A DNA stretch of 64,000 bases from Chryseobacterium aquaeductus (lineage in GTDB: Bacteria > Bacteroidota > Bacteroidia > Flavobacteriales > Weeksellaceae): contig NZ_CAJIMS010000001.1 of NCBI RefSeq assembly GCF_905175375.1, positions 806,001-870,000 on the forward strand, given 5' to 3'. Within the stretch, counting starts at the first letter, position 1, and every line of letters begins with the position of its first letter. Shown in pieces: positions 28,078-37,509 of the stretch. The notes under the pieces were generated by a model. That model searched no databases, was not told the DNA's origin, and saw only the letters and a list, made by a program, of their open reading frames with translations. The position numbers were made by a program, and so were the translations under genes.

Positions 28078-29570
28078 TGTCTTATTTACTATTAACATTA
28101 TTACTTTTACCTCTAGTAGGTTCGGGATTGGTCTTTGCATGGAGGAATACTTCCAGCAAATACCTGGCATTAGGAATTGCTTTGATTCAAATGCTGCTTA
28201 CCTTTTACGTTGTTTCGGATTTTGATTTTAATCCGACCGTAGACAGCGTATTGCAGTATGAGATCAACTATCCTTGGTCACAGTTTATAAAAAGTAACCT
28301 TCATTTCGGAATTGACGGGATGAGTTTGCTTCTTTTGTTGTTGACCAATATTTTGATGCCGATCATTATTTTATCATCTTTTAATGAAAATGTAAGCTAT
28401 AAAAATTCTTTCTACGGTCTGATTTTGCTGATGCAGTTCGGATTGGTGGGTGTTTTCACCGCTTTAGACGGATTATTGTTCTACATTTTCTGGGAAGTAA
28501 CTTTGATTCCGATCTGGTTTATCGCCGCTCTTTGGGGTCAGGAAAACAAAAGACTTGAGTTTACTACAAAATTCTTCGTGTATACTTTCGTAGGATCTTT
28601 GTTTATGTTGGCAGGTTTAATTTATGTTTACACACATTCAGCATCATTTGCTTTAACAGATTTGTATAACGCAGACCTTGGCGAGACTCAGCAGATTGTT
28701 GTTTTCTGGTTTATATTCTTTGCATTTGCAGTCAAACTTCCGGTCTTCCCGTTTCACACTTGGCAGCCGGATACGTATACTTACTCTCCTACTCAAGGAT
28801 CGATGTTGTTATCAGGGATTATGCTTAAAATGGCGATCTACGGAGTCCTTCGTTATCTTCTTCCAATTACGCCAACCGCAATTTTCGGAATTTCCGGACA
28901 GATTGTGATCATTTTAGCGATTGTTGGAATTGTTCACGGAGCATTGATTGCAATCATCCAGACAGATATGAAGAGAATCATAGCGTATTCTTCTTTCTCT
29001 CACGTTGGATTGATGGTAGCAGGTATTTTCTCTTCTGCAGTGCTTACTTTAAGAGGAACATTTACGATTGAAGGAGCTGAAGGAGCTTTGGTACAGACAT
29101 TTGCTCACGGTATCAACGTGGCAGGTTTATTTTTCTGTGCAGATATTTTATATAAAAGATTTAAATCAAGAGACATCAGACAGATGGGAGGTTTGGCGAA
29201 AGTCGCTCCTAAGTTTGCCGTTTTGTTTTTGATTATCGTATTAGGTTCAATGGGAGTTCCGTTGACGAATGGTTTCATCGGAGAATTTATTTTGATTAAA
29301 TCGATCTTCGACTTTAATGTATTGGCTTCAGTTATTGCAGGTCTTACTGTTATTCTTTGTGCAGTGTATCTGTTGAGATTCTACGGAAAAGCAATGTTCG
29401 GACAAGGTGACGATGCAGTTTTAAGTACAGCAAAAGATTTATCAGCAGTAGAATTTTCGGTATTGGCAAGCATTGCAGTATTTGTAATTGTGTTGGGAGT
29501 TTTCCCGCAGCCGGTCATTGATATGGTAAGTAGTTCACTGAAGTTTATTTATACTTCAATGGTTAATTAA
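28077..29570 (+). CDS. nuoM: NADH-quinone oxidoreductase subunit M
   Basis: A 497-residue antiporter-like subunit. FYIFWEVTLIPIWFI with the conserved Glu, FHTWQPDTYTYSPT, and the AYSSFSHVGLMVAGI block are visible. It overlaps the nuoL stop by one base. Confidence 0.97.
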   Translation: MSYLLLTLLLLPLVGSGLVFAWRNTSSKYLALGIALIQMLLTFYVVSDFDFNPTVDSVLQYEINYPWSQFIKSNLHFGIDGMSLLLLLLTNILMPIIILSSFNENVSYKNSFYGLILLMQFGLVGVFTALDGLLFYIFWEVTLIPIWFIAALWGQENKRLEFTTKFFVYTFVGSLFMLAGLIYVYTHSASFALTDLYNADLGETQQIVVFWFIFFAFAVKLPVFPFHTWQPDTYTYSPTQGSMLLSGIMLKMAIYGVLRYLLPITPTAIFGISGQIVIILAIVGIVHGALIAIIQTDMKRIIAYSSFSHVGLMVAGIFSSAVLTLRGTFTIEGAEGALVQTFAHGINVAGLFFCADILYKRFKSRDIRQMGGLAKVAPKFAVLFLIIVLGSMGVPLTNGFIGEFILIKSIFDFNVLASVIAGLTVILCAVYLLRFYGKAMFGQGDDAVLSTAKDLSAVEFSVLASIAVFVIVLGVFPQPVIDMVSSSLKFIYTSMVN

Positions 29571-29703
29571 CATTAAAAGATTTAAAAATTAAAAGATTAA
29601 AGAATTAAGAGGTAAAAAGTAAAAAGAGCAGGGTAAAAGTTCAACATTGAACTGAAAACTTTAAACTAAAAAACTTTAAACCTTCTCATCTCAAATATAA
29701 ATT
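29571..29703. repeat. Low-complexity spacer repeat between nuoM and nuoN
   Basis: The largest nuo spacer: tandem AAAAGATTAAAGAATTAAG words, then GTAAAAAGTAAAAAGAG, then CTTTAAAC words. It shows no terminator-like hairpin. Confidence 0.5.
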
Positions 29704-31089
29704 ATGAGTGTTTTAATTATTGTTTTCCTAACTGCAGTTGCTGCGTTATTTTCGGGAGTTTTTGAGCAAGGAAAATTCGCAAGATACATTGGGATTTTTG
29801 GATTAATCATTGCCTTGTATGTGAGTTTCTTACCGGAAGCCTCATTCTTTGCGCAGTACAGACACATGTATGAATTCAGCGCAAACGCAGCTTTATTCAC
29901 AAAGATTTCTATTGTAACTACAGTTCTACTATTCTTCCTTGGAGGTTTTGCATTCAGCAATCACAGAAGTCACCAGTCAGAATTGTATGCATTGATGTTG
30001 TTTGCTCTTTGTGGCGGAATTATCCTTTTCGGTTTCCAGAACTTAGTGACTTTATTTTTGGGAATTGAGATCTTATCTATTCCGTTGTATGTAATGGCAG
30101 GAGCGAACAAAACAGATTTAAGATCAAATGAAGCTTCTATTAAATATTTCCTGATGGGTGCATTTGCAACAGGTTTCCTGTTGTTTGGTATCGCGTTTAT
30201 CTACGGAAGTACAGGAACTTTCGATTTATATAGAATTCAGGAATTCACCATTACGAATCCTAAAAACATCATGTTGATTTTAGGAGTCATTATGATGCTT
30301 TGTGCAATGTCATTCAAAGTAGCATTGGCACCATTCCATATGTGGAGTCCTGACGTGTATGCCGGTTCGCCTTCATTGATTACGGCTTTCATGGCAAGTG
30401 TGGTAAAAATATCAGGATTTTTCGCATTGTTCAGATTAATGACGATTGGATTCTCGGGCGTAACTGCTGAATGGATCAATATTCTTGGAGTTTTCTTAAT
30501 CATCACTTTAGTTCTTGCCAACGTAATGGGATTGGCACAAACCAATGCAAAAAGAATGTTGGCGTACTCGTCTGTTTCTCACGCTGGATATATCGGTTTG
30601 GTTTTCTTCGGAATGAATGCACTTTCAACTTACACTTTAGCATTCTACTTATTCGCATATTCACTTTCAACAGTTGGGGTTTTTATGTGTTTAATCTGGG
30701 TAGAAAAAATAAAAAGAGAAACTTCTTTCGGAGCTTTCAAAGGGTTGGCAAAAACAGAACCTTTATTGGCTGTTGTAGCAACCATCTCTTTATTATCAAT
30801 GGCGGGAATTCCTTTAACGGCAGGTTTTATGGGTAAATTCTCATTGTTTGCTCAGGCTTTAACGAAGGATGATAATACATTCTTAGTAATCGTAGCGGTT
30901 TTAGGTTCGGCAATTTCTATTGCTTATTATTTAAGATTGATTATTGCAATGTTCTTCTTTAAAGAAACTACTTTCAAAACTGCAGAGAAAGTAACGATTA
31001 CGTACAATGTTCTAGCAGTAGTGATCATTGCTTCATTAGTTGTATTGGGAGTTTTCCCTGATTTGTTTGCGAAGCAATTTGGTTTGTAA
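29704..31089 (+). CDS. nuoN: NADH-quinone oxidoreductase subunit N
   Basis: A 461-residue antiporter-like subunit closing the operon. LFLGIEILSIPLYVMAG holds the conserved Glu, APFHMWSPDVYAGSP and AYSSVSHAGYIGL are the other hallmark blocks. A strong terminator follows. Confidence 0.96.
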   Translation: MSVLIIVFLTAVAALFSGVFEQGKFARYIGIFGLIIALYVSFLPEASFFAQYRHMYEFSANAALFTKISIVTTVLLFFLGGFAFSNHRSHQSELYALMLFALCGGIILFGFQNLVTLFLGIEILSIPLYVMAGANKTDLRSNEASIKYFLMGAFATGFLLFGIAFIYGSTGTFDLYRIQEFTITNPKNIMLILGVIMMLCAMSFKVALAPFHMWSPDVYAGSPSLITAFMASVVKISGFFALFRLMTIGFSGVTAEWINILGVFLIITLVLANVMGLAQTNAKRMLAYSSVSHAGYIGLVFFGMNALSTYTLAFYLFAYSLSTVGVFMCLIWVEKIKRETSFGAFKGLAKTEPLLAVVATISLLSMAGIPLTAGFMGKFSLFAQALTKDDNTFLVIVAVLGSAISIAYYLRLIIAMFFFKETTFKTAEKVTITYNVLAVVIIASLVVLGVFPDLFAKQFGL

Positions 31090-31112
31090 AAATCAACTCT
31101 AAAAAATATACT

Positions 31113-31144
31113 AACCTTTCAATTCATTTTGAAAGGTTTTTTTT
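31113..31144 (+). terminator. Intrinsic terminator of the nuo operon
   Basis: A 10-bp perfect stem (31113-31122 with 31129-31138), loop TTCATT, then eight T. Confidence 0.92.
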
Positions 31145-31306
31145 GCGACTTTCCTTAGTCTATAGCGACCTGAAAAATACTTTTCTACTGAAATGTATAC
31201 CTCTTTTCTTCCAAAAACTTCATCTGTATGATCTGGAAAATAAGCAATTATCGTTGAAAGTTCTGTTCATTGTAATGAATATCATCTTTCCTATAGTAAA
31301 TATCAA

Positions 31307-31579
31307 CTATCTGCTTCGGAAATATAACTGTACGATGCAGAATGCGGTCTGTACATCTCGGAATACCATCTGTACACTTCGGAATGTCATCTGTACGCTT
31401 CAGAATATCATCTGTACGCCTCGGAAAATCATCTGTACACTTCGGAATGCCATCTGTCTGTCTCGGAAAACCATCTGTACGCTTCGGAATACCATCTGTC
31501 TGCCTCGGAAAACCATCTGTACGCTTCGGAATGCCATCTGTCTGCCTCGGAAAACCATCTGTACGCTTCGGAAAGTCAT
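31307..31579. repeat. 21-bp minisatellite, about 13 units
   Basis: Thirteen units of exactly 21 bases run from 31307 to 31579, each close to CTGTACGCTTCGGAAT plus five bases ending CAT. The last six alternate between CTGTACGC- and CTGTCTGC- types, giving a 42-base super-repeat. The first units are the most diverged, and isolated matches such as the one at 31224 suggest older, decayed copies back to about 31150. Frames through it give seven-residue repeats on both strands, but no start, leader or domain supports a protein. It sits between the nuo terminator and a convergent gene. Confidence 0.92.
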
Positions 31580-31605
31580 CTTGACGGATTTGTAAGATCT
31601 ATATC

Positions 31606-31637
31606 ACCAAAAATGCCCGATTATCAAAATCGGGCAT
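31606..31637 (-). terminator. Intrinsic terminator of the interrupted gene
   Basis: A 10-bp stem (31613-31622 with 31628-31637) with loop ATCAA; on the minus strand it is followed by a T-rich tail. It lies just downstream of the minus-strand gene ending at 31647. Confidence 0.85.
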
Positions 31638-31646
31638 CTTCTCTAT

Positions 31647-32291
31647 TTATTGTTTTGTGGGAATGTCTGTATTATGACGGGTTCCTAAATCTGATGTTTT
31701 TCGGGAAATTTTATAGTTCCTGTAAAACGACTGATTCATGACGTCATATTTTTTTATCAGTCTGTCGAGTTTACTCAGGCATTTACCTAGTTTTTTAAAT
31801 TCGTTCTCGAGATCCTGGGTTACATTTTGTGTGGTGTCTATGCTTACCCCTGCATCGTAGGCTTTGGCATCATAATTATTGATGGCGGTCAGCCATTCCT
31901 GCTTTTCTGTTGTGGTTACATAGTCGGGATCAAGATTTTCTGCGTTTTGATCTACTATACCATATAACTTTTGACAATAGATCTTGGCTTCTACACCCGT
32001 CATGTTTTTGATCTTAGACTTCGTGGTAATCAACTGTTTTGCCAAAGGACTGTCTTTATCATCGAAGTAATCTGCAGCCGAATTCGAGTAGGCTACCGTA
32101 AGATTGATCATTAAGGTTCTGGCATCTGTTTTCAGATCTGTATTTGCCGTCGTGTCTGTGGTCTGAATTTCTGCTATGGCTCCCAGATTACCAACAATGG
32201 TATTCAGTTCTGAAATTCTTGCAGTAAGAGGATTGTTTCCTATATATTTTTCCTGTTCAACGGAAAAAAACTACTTCAGGGTTTTGGCCAT
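31647..32291 (-). pseudogene. Unrecognised protein gene with early in-frame stop
   Basis: Reading from an ATG at 32291 gives MAKTLK, then TAG at 32273-32271, then about 206 further in-frame residues to the stop at 31647. The post-stop part starts FFSVEQEKYIGNNP and is continuous with the 154-residue frame that begins at the internal ATG 32111. No ATG or GTG start lies between the TAG and 32111. The product is helical and soluble, with a KYDVMNQSFYRNY segment near the end. I do not recognise it; a DUF6261-like origin is only a guess. Either a nonsense mutant, a sequencing error, or a gene that starts at 32111. Confidence 0.6.
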
Positions 32292-32460
32292 GTTTAGCCT
32301 GTTGGATTGTTTTGTCGTCACTGTGTTTTATTTTATTAATTGCAACAAATGTAGAAAATATTTTAATATCTACAAAAACTCATCATAAAAAAGTAAAAAA
32401 TTATTTCACACTGTCTTTCAAGCGTTAATGGGTTGAAATATATTTAAATTCACTGAAGTA

Positions 32461-32491
32461 TTTTGAAGTACGAAAAATATTTTTATCTTCG
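32461..32491 (+). promoter_or_regulatory. Promoter upstream of the structured element
   Basis: TTTTG at 32461-32465 is followed after 18 bases by TATCTTCG at 32484-32491, one mismatch from TAnnTTTG. Spacing fits the Bacteroidota primary sigma factor. Transcription would begin near 32498, about 20 bases before the structured element. Confidence 0.6.
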
Positions 32492-32519
32492 CAACAGATT
32501 TTAACGAAAAAAATTAAAA

Positions 32520-32657
32520 GCGTAAGCTATCAAATTGGTTAGAGAAAACCGCGAACTTTCTTGAAAGACCAAATTTCGATAGGCTTACGCCCATGCTCCT
32601 AAATGGGCGCGGGCGTAGTCTTTCTGGTCTTTGGGTTCTTCGCGGTACCTCTCTAAC
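32520..32657 (+). ncRNA. Candidate structured RNA or hairpin element of unknown type
   Basis: A 138-base G+C-richer segment in an AT-rich gap with nested pairing. Stem B has three 8-bp blocks: 32538-32545 with 32650-32657, 32548-32555 with 32639-32646, and 32564-32571 with 32625-32632. Stem A pairs 32520-32531 with 32578-32590 (12 bp, one bulge), which interleaves with B. Stem C pairs TACGCCC 32586-32592 with GGGCGTA 32611-32617 and competes with A. A promoter lies just upstream. I match it to no known RNA family; a repeat-type DNA palindrome is the main alternative. Confidence 0.5.
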
Positions 32658-32660
32658 GGA

Positions 32661-32965
32661 TCGACTTCTGCTCTGCGCCTTTCTTATTTTCGATAATCAA
32701 TAAAAAAATTATATCAAATTTTAAATTAAATATAACACGACAGCTTCTGTCGCATGATGCATTGATATTTGCATCAAAGAGCGTTTGAAATTAAAAAAAA
32801 TAACAAATGACAGGATACGAAAATTTAATTTTCAAAACATTTTTTCCCAATCCTAAAGGGCGGAAGAAATGCTTTAGCAAAAATTCATTGACAATTAATG
32901 TTTTCCTTACTTCAGGAATTAAATATATTTTTATATTAGCGAAAAATTAATAACTATAAAAACGA
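32661..32965 (+). other. AT-rich leader of the RHS operon with small hairpins
   Basis: No gene was found here. It holds two adjacent small hairpins, CGACAG/CTGTCG at 32738-32752 and TGATGCA/TGCATCA at 32755-32776, and a weaker CTAAAG/CTTTAG pair near 32854-32877. A weak -7-like TATATTAG lies at 32933-32940. It may be the rest of a long 5' leader running from the promoter at 32461. Confidence 0.4.
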
Positions 32966-34630
32966 ATGATGAGAAAACTCTCCATGAGTGCATCTTTACT
33001 ATGCACCATTGCGGTATTACACGCACAAGATGTGGTTTGGCAGAAAGACATTAAGTCCTCCACGCAGGATTTTCTTTCGCAGGTTACTACGACAATTGAT
33101 CAGCAATATCTTATAACGGGTAGCAGTATTCAGGTAGCAGGGAAATCTGCAACCTCAAATCTGGGATCTGCAACCTCGAAACAAAATAACGGTTACGATT
33201 TTCATTTGGTGAAGCTTAATCAGCAGGGTGAGGAAGTCTGGGAAAAATATTTCTCGGGACAAAATCATGATTTTCTTTCGGCAACGGTGGCGACTCAGGA
33301 AGGTGGTTTTTTGTTAGCAGGGACTTCATATTCCAACGCCGGTTTAGATAAAAAAGACAATTCAAAAGGCGGCAGTGACATCTGGTTGATAAGAATTAAC
33401 GAGTTTGGTGATGAGATGTGGCAAAAAACTTTGGGATCAAGCTCTGACGAAGAAGCAAAAGCGGTGATTCAGACGACAGATTTCGGATTTTTTGTGGCAG
33501 GAAACGTCACCCTTCGACAAGCTCAGGGAACGCAGGGAACAGCGAAAGGTTTTGGTTCTAAAGATGTGATCATTTCAAAACTCGATAAAAACGGAAAAGA
33601 GTTATCCCAAATTATTTTAGGCGGACGTGGTCTAGACGAAGTGGAAAAGATGATCCCAACGCTTGACGGTGGTGCTTTGCTTGGAATTTATTCGCGAAGC
33701 GGAATTGTTGGGAATGAAAAATTAAAAGAGAATAGTGAAAAATCGTCAGGTTATTCAAAAAAGTCTGAAAACTTTGGTGAAGGTGATTTTTGGGTTGTCA
33801 AACTAAATAAAGAAGGAAAAGTAGAATGGGAAAAAAACTTCGGAGGGAAAGGTGATGACCATTTGAGAACTTTGGCGATGACTTCTACAGGATACGTTGT
33901 TGGCGGAGAATCGAGATCGGAAAGATCCGGCAATAAAACGGTGGGGATTGAAGAGGGAACGGATGTTTGGCTCATCTCCTTGAACGATAGAGGTGAAGAA
34001 CTTTGGCAAAAATCTTACAACTTTAAGAATAGAGATATCTTAATGGGGATGAACGTGATAAGCGGAAAACCATCAACCGACAACCGACAACCATCAACAA
34101 AAGGCATTTTACTCGGAGGCTATACGCAGGCGGAAGGCCGAATAGAAGCAGATGATGAAACTTTTTGGATGTTATATTTGGATCAAAACGGCAATGAGCA
34201 GTGGAGAAAGCACGTGAAAGGAGAATCCCGAAAGAAGGAAGAACGTTTGTCTGACATTAAACTCAACCGTGACGGCTCTATTATTCTGGCAGGCACGAGC
34301 GCAGAAGAACTCGGAAAGGAAAACTGGAAGATCGTGAAACTGGGTGATAAGCAGCTGGATCAGTTGATTGAAAAGCAGGATATTAAGATTTATCCGAATC
34401 CTGTTTCTGATTACTGCTATGTGGAAATCGGGTTTCCTTCGACAGGCTCAGGACAGGCTTTTGAAGCGGAGATTACGATTTATGATATGGGCGGAAGACA
34501 GCTTCAAAGCCTGAAAACTAAGAATAAAGTAACCAAGATCAATACGCAGAATTTGATTCAGGGAGCGTATCTGGTGGTGGTGAAAACCGACACGAACAAA
34601 ACAGCTAACGCGAAAATTATTAAAAAATAA
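32966..34630 (+). CDS. Secreted beta-propeller-like protein with T9SS sorting domain
   Basis: A 554-residue secreted protein. A signal peptide (1-20, LHAQ end) is followed by about six repeats of the form GDxWLxxLNxxGEExWxKxxGG, typical of bacterial beta-propeller/delta-60-like surface proteins. A C-terminal type IX sorting domain starts at KIYPNPVSDY. It precedes two RHS-type genes with a 7-base gap, so it is probably the first gene of that operon. Three short stretches (near residues 183, 370 and 492) look like dispersed repeat DNA absorbed in frame. Function unknown; a cell-surface accessory to the RHS proteins is an inference. Confidence 0.75.
   Translation: MMRKLSMSASLLCTIAVLHAQDVVWQKDIKSSTQDFLSQVTTTIDQQYLITGSSIQVAGKSATSNLGSATSKQNNGYDFHLVKLNQQGEEVWEKYFSGQNHDFLSATVATQEGGFLLAGTSYSNAGLDKKDNSKGGSDIWLIRINEFGDEMWQKTLGSSSDEEAKAVIQTTDFGFFVAGNVTLRQAQGTQGTAKGFGSKDVIISKLDKNGKELSQIILGGRGLDEVEKMIPTLDGGALLGIYSRSGIVGNEKLKENSEKSSGYSKKSENFGEGDFWVVKLNKEGKVEWEKNFGGKGDDHLRTLAMTSTGYVVGGESRSERSGNKTVGIEEGTDVWLISLNDRGEELWQKSYNFKNRDILMGMNVISGKPSTDNRQPSTKGILLGGYTQAEGRIEADDETFWMLYLDQNGNEQWRKHVKGESRKKEERLSDIKLNRDGSIILAGTSAEELGKENWKIVKLGDKQLDQLIEKQDIKIYPNPVSDYCYVEIGFPSTGSGQAFEAEITIYDMGGRQLQSLKTKNKVTKINTQNLIQGAYLVVVKTDTNKTANAKIIKK
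33511..33528. repeat. REP-like motif inside a coding sequence
   Basis: CCTTCGACAAGCTCAGGG is a widespread bacterial REP-like word; here it is read in frame as LRQAQG in an exposed loop between two propeller repeats. Confidence 0.6.
34070..34098. repeat. Low-complexity CATCAACCGACAAC tract inside a coding sequence
   Basis: Tandem CATCAACCGACAAC and CGACAACCATCAAC words, of the kind usually seen in spacers, are read as PSTDNRQPSTKG. Confidence 0.5.
34436..34457. repeat. Second REP-like motif inside the same coding sequence
   Basis: CCTTCGACAGGCTCAGGA followed by CAGG is one base different from the motif at 33511 but read in another frame (STGSGQ), within the T9SS domain. Confidence 0.6.
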
Positions 34631-34637
34631 AAACACG

Positions 34638-37502
34638 ATGAAATACCTAATCTTTTTTTTAACGATATTGTATGTGAAAATATCGGCACAAAACACTACG
34701 GTTGATGTTTTCAAACCGGTTCCTACAGTTTCTTACTTGTCTACCTATATCGATACACCGGTTGATATTTCTACCGGGGTTCCCAAAGTAGATCTACCGG
34801 GATTCAGCCTTCCCACACAAAACAAAAATATTAACATCAATGTCAACCTATCCTATCATTCTAAAAATGCAGTAAGGTTCCAACAGTCTTCGGATGTTGG
34901 CTTAGGTTGGAGTCTGATGAATGCTAATAATGTGATTTCTAAAACAATAATTGGCGGTCCTGATGAATCAGCTGCCAACAACCCTCTTATGAATATGGAT
35001 GTTTTTCAATTCAATGATGTGTTTTACTACAATGCATTCGGGATGTCGGGTAAGTTTGTTTTCAGGAAAACGGATACTACCAATGCCATTACGGTTCATA
35101 ATTTGGGCACCTCAAAAGAAAAAATAGAATTTACTAACTCTACGACTAAATACTTTGATATTTTGAAATTTAAAATTACCGATGAGTTTGGGAATCAGTA
35201 TTTTTTTGATAAAACAGGCACGGCCAGCTACAATAAAGGAGCCTATTATCTCAGTAAAGTATTAGATGCAAAAAATCAGGAAATCATTACTGTTGAATAT
35301 GCCGAGTATCACTATACAGATGAGCAATTACCCTTTGTAGATTATAAGCCAAAAAGAATTATTTCTAAAGGGTATGGTGAAATTAATCTGGAATATGATT
35401 ATTTCCCACAGAACAGATACAAATCTAACTCTACCCATATGTCTGACTGCTATCGCGTAAAAAAAGCTGAGCTAAAAGATACTGAAAACAGATTGGTGCA
35501 GTACATCGATTTTACTTACAATGAAATACTTTATTACAAATATTCAGTAATGAATACGGTAACATACGATACAACTGTTCTGGATAAGATATCCAGAAAA
35601 ACCAGTCAGGGGAATGAAATAGAAACCTACTCATTTACCTACAACAGCACGGGTACAGAGCAAAATTATGGTCCGTCGGCTAACTTTGGATTTGATGTTT
35701 GTTCTTCAGATCCTGAGCCTGTAAGAGAATGGACGGATAATCCCAAATACTCCACCATCGGAACCCTTTCTACAATGATATTGCCTACAAAAGGGTATGT
35801 AAAGTTTAATTTTGAGTCTAATCAATATTACTTTAACAGAACTTCAGTCTTTCAAAACCCGTTTACAGGATCTACTAATACTTCCTATTTTCATGATAAA
35901 GAAACACAATACTACAAACTCATTACTTCCTCTGATTTTGACACTAAAATCAACAGTACATTTACTTTCAATGTGACACCCGGCAGCGCAAACAACCCTG
36001 ATCACAGAAATCTTGTCTTTTGCTTTCAGGTCATCGGCTATGATCCCAATCCACTGCTTGATCCTGACGCAATACCTGTTATAGCTCTTTACTATGACAA
36101 TCAATATATTCCGTATGAAGCAGACGCATACGGCAGAATGTATGTTCCGGTAGGACTGCCTGGACTGCATACTTTGACCGTCGGCGGAAATACAACCGGT
36201 GTCGGAAATTTTTCCGTATATGAACTTACTGATATTGATGTATCGAATCATAATTATAAAAGTAAATACGGTGCTAGAATTAAGAGTATAGAATATTTTG
36301 ACTCAGAAGCGGCAGCATTGCCTTCAAAGACTAAGAATTATATTTATAAAAGATTTTCTGATAATGAAACGTCCAGCGGTACACTTTCACCCCATTTAAG
36401 TATTTTGCAAAATTCTTATTTAACTACCATGTATGGAGATTATGAATTTAATAAAAATATCGTTTACAAAAACGTAAAAGAGGTCAATGCAGATGGCGGC
36501 TACACCAAATATACGTTTATGGGACTTGATGACTGGTATGCAGCAGATCCTTCAAATGCATTCAGCTATTTAGAAGATATGAATAATAGTGGTTTACTCA
36601 CCAACAAAGAAATGTATAATTCTACACATCAGAAAGTTGCTTCCGAAAACCATGAATATACTTTCGAAAACCTTGATGTTAATCCGTTTACTGTGGCGAA
36701 TTCTATCGGATATTCAAGTCTCTATCCCGTTCATGTAAAAAAACATAAAATAATCAATACCCTGTTTTTTCCACAAAACAGATCAGTAACTACCTCGAGC
36801 GAAACACTGGTGAATAAAAATGACTTTAATGTAGAATATACGAAGGAATCAAATGATCAGGGTGATGTTACCGAGACCTATTATGATTACCCCTACAGCA
36901 AACAGATCACTAAGCTTCTGAATAAAAACATGTACAAAAATCTGATTGAAACAAGAACTCTTTTTAATGGGGAGGTGGTTTCTAAAACAGAAAGCAAATA
37001 TGACGAACCTTCTCACCTGTTTCCTACATCGGTTCTGTCGCAAAATCTTCTTACAGGATCTATGGCTACTCAGATGACTTACGATCACTATGACGCAAAA
37101 GGAAATTTACTGCAGTACACCACAAAAGATGGTGTTTCTACAGCCATTATCTGGGGCTACAACGGTACTCTGCCGATTGCAAAAATCACAGGAGCCACCT
37201 ATGCTCAGGTCAGCAGTTTGTCAGCGGCTATTGTTGCTGCTTCAAATGCAGATGCTTTGGCAGTTATCAATAATGATGAAACTGCATTTTTAAATATTCT
37301 GGATAATTTCAGAAATCAACCGGGTTTATCTGCTTTTCAGATTGCAACCTATACCTATGACCCTTTAACAGGGGTAAGAAGTCTCACCCCGCCATCAGGA
37401 ATCAGGGAGATTTATATCTATGATTATGCGGGCAGACTTCAGAAAATCGTAGATGAACAAGGCAAAATACTAAAGGAAAACACGTATAACTACAAACCAT
37501 AA
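34638..37502 (+). CDS. YD-repeat/RHS-like secreted partner protein
   Basis: A 954-residue secreted protein with a signal peptide (1-16). The start of the mature part, [15 protein letters not shown] and [10 protein letters not shown] with GLGWSL, is typical of large Bacteroidota RHS/SpvB-like surface proteins. The C-terminal 100 residues hold [14 protein letters not shown] and [19 protein letters not shown], which are YD-type repeats. It lacks the RHS core and any variable toxin tip, so it is likely a fixed companion of the next gene. Gaps to both neighbours are seven bases, with nearly the same spacer sequence (AAACACG, AAACACA). Confidence 0.8.
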   Translation: MKYLIFFLTILYVKISAQNTTVDVFKPVPTVSYLSTYIDTPVDISTGVPKVDLPGFSLPTQNKNININVNLSYHSKNAVRFQQSSDVGLGWSLMNANNVISKTIIGGPDESAANNPLMNMDVFQFNDVFYYNAFGMSGKFVFRKTDTTNAITVHNLGTSKEKIEFTNSTTKYFDILKFKITDEFGNQYFFDKTGTASYNKGAYYLSKVLDAKNQEIITVEYAEYHYTDEQLPFVDYKPKRIISKGYGEINLEYDYFPQNRYKSNSTHMSDCYRVKKAELKDTENRLVQYIDFTYNEILYYKYSVMNTVTYDTTVLDKISRKTSQGNEIETYSFTYNSTGTEQNYGPSANFGFDVCSSDPEPVREWTDNPKYSTIGTLSTMILPTKGYVKFNFESNQYYFNRTSVFQNPFTGSTNTSYFHDKETQYYKLITSSDFDTKINSTFTFNVTPGSANNPDHRNLVFCFQVIGYDPNPLLDPDAIPVIALYYDNQYIPYEADAYGRMYVPVGLPGLHTLTVGGNTTGVGNFSVYELTDIDVSNHNYKSKYGARIKSIEYFDSEAAALPSKTKNYIYKRFSDNETSSGTLSPHLSILQNSYLTTMYGDYEFNKNIVYKNVKEVNADGGYTKYTFMGLDDWYAADPSNAFSYLEDMNNSGLLTNKEMYNSTHQKVASENHEYTFENLDVNPFTVANSIGYSSLYPVHVKKHKIINTLFFPQNRSVTTSSETLVNKNDFNVEYTKESNDQGDVTETYYDYPYSKQITKLLNKNMYKNLIETRTLFNGEVVSKTESKYDEPSHLFPTSVLSQNLLTGSMATQMTYDHYDAKGNLLQYTTKDGVSTAIIWGYNGTLPIAKITGATYAQVSSLSAAIVAASNADALAVINNDETAFLNILDNFRNQPGLSAFQIATYTYDPLTGVRSLTPPSGIREIYIYDYAGRLQKIVDEQGKILKENTYNYKP

Positions 37503-37509
37503 AAACACA

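Noticed and set aside
31307-31579. CRISPR array
   Set aside because: Units are directly adjacent with no unique spacers, and there are no cas genes.
31143-31595. Open frames over the minisatellite, 150 and 80 residues on the plus strand
   Set aside because: They arise because the 21-base unit keeps every frame open. The longer one starts inside the nuo terminator T-run, and neither has a leader, domain or non-repeat core.
32538-32657. Possible integron attC site (GTTAGAG ... CTCTAAC ends)
   Set aside because: attC sites begin with AAC and end with GTT; here the order is reversed, and there is no integrase or cassette array.
32461-32965. Retron or abortive-infection RNA
   Set aside because: No reverse transcriptase or other effector gene is adjacent; the next genes are RHS-type.
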